Assembly: GCA_030271565.1 (NCBI GenBank)
Contig: JARXKR010000007.1
Span: 1-5,303, forward strand
DNA from: Pseudomonadota bacterium
GTDB lineage: Bacteria; Pseudomonadota; Alphaproteobacteria; Sphingomonadales; Sphingomonadaceae
Reading direction: 5' to 3'
DNA length: 5,303 bases
Of this stretch, positions 5,046 through 5,303 are shown piece by piece. The position numbers and the translations under genes are program-made. A model generated the notes under the pieces. It was not told the DNA's origin and searched no databases. It saw only the letters and a list, made by a program, of their open reading frames with translations. How positions within the stretch are numbered: the stretch's first letter is position 1; each line of letters starts with the position of its first letter.

Positions 5046-5303
5046 ATGAGCGAAGCGATACTCGAGCCCGAAACCATACTTGAGCCAGATTTGGCGATCA
5101 TTGATCCACATCATCACCTGTGGGACTTGCGCCCGCTGATGGGCGCGTTTCCGGAACCACTGCACCCGTTCATCGCCAGCATCGCGCTCTCACCTTATTA
5201 CACCTTCAATGAAATCCAGGCCGAGATCGGCTGCGGGCACAATGTGGTCGGCACGGTCTTCATGGAATGCGGCGCATTCTACAATGTCGGCGCGGCGGAC
5301 GAA
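5046..5303 (+). CDS. Amidohydrolase-2 family metal-dependent hydrolase, N-terminal part
   Basis: Only the first 86 residues are present; the gene runs off the window. The early DPHHHLWDLRP segment (20-30) carries the metal-binding HxH (H22 and H24) that opens the TIM barrel of PF04909-type hydrolases, and VVGTVFMECGAFY (67-79) suits a following barrel strand. Members hydrolyse lactones or decarboxylate aromatic acids in catabolic pathways; the substrate here is unknown. The ATG at 5046 is supported by GGAGA (5033-5037) 8 nt upstream and by the conserved segment starting about residue 16. The first 15 residues are unusual in containing ILEPE and ILEPD five-residue repeats, encoded by 5058-5072 and 5076-5090 or nearby. 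It is divergent from the dehydrogenase gene across 107 bp, which suggests shared control and a related role. Confidence 0.85.
   Translation, partial: MSEAILEPETILEPDLAIIDPHHHLWDLRPLMGAFPEPLHPFIASIALSPYYTFNEIQAEIGCGHNVVGTVFMECGAFYNVGAADE

Noticed and set aside
5029..5049. Six-codon upstream frame (MWRNLT) overlapping the amidohydrolase ATG by ATGA
   Set aside because: It has no ribosome site of its own and spans the ribosome site of the real gene; chance is the simpler explanation.

Overview
The window looks like a GC-rich alphaproteobacterial chromosome, most likely from the Sphingomonadales. This is inferred from gene content, from the yeast/actinobacterial-type LeuA, from the small FAS1 protein, and from the CCCCTCCCGC hairpin repeats familiar from that order; no rRNA or other decisive marker is present. 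It holds five complete genes and the start of a sixth, with no tRNA, rRNA, CRISPR array, transposase or phage gene.

Layout. Positions 1-87 are a short leader with small repeats. leuA (88-1758, +) makes the first committed enzyme of leucine synthesis and is an independent housekeeping gene. A 98-bp gap with two perfect 10-bp inverted repeats separates it from a convergent gene for a secreted FAS1 (fasciclin) protein (1857-2411, -). Upstream of the FAS1 gene is a composite hairpin repeat (2499-2627) that appears to end the next transcript. That transcript carries a membrane anti-sigma factor of the RskA type (2627-3286, -) and its ECF sigma factor (3283-3855, -), joined by an ATGA overlap. A zinc-dependent, NAD-type medium-chain alcohol dehydrogenase (3898-4938, -) lies just upstream. 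Across a compact 107-bp divergent control region begins an amidohydrolase-2 family gene (5046 onward, +), cut by the window edge.

How the genes may work together. Sigma factor, RskA and FAS1 protein form a plausible signalling module: RskA holds the sigma factor at the membrane, and the released sigma factor transcribes the FAS1 gene. In Mycobacterium tuberculosis SigK/RskA controls the FAS1 proteins MPT70 and MPT83, so the same three parts together in a proteobacterium is the most interesting feature here. The dehydrogenase and amidohydrolase look like a divergent catabolic pair. The dehydrogenase has a well-formed sigma70-type promoter whose -10 overlaps a 16-bp near-palindrome, suggesting repression by a regulator encoded elsewhere.

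I did not find an obviously unprecedented system. The points most worth testing are the sigma/anti-sigma/FAS1 module with its candidate promoter, the composite repeat acting as terminator, the interleaved inverted repeats after leuA, and the divergent promoter/operator.
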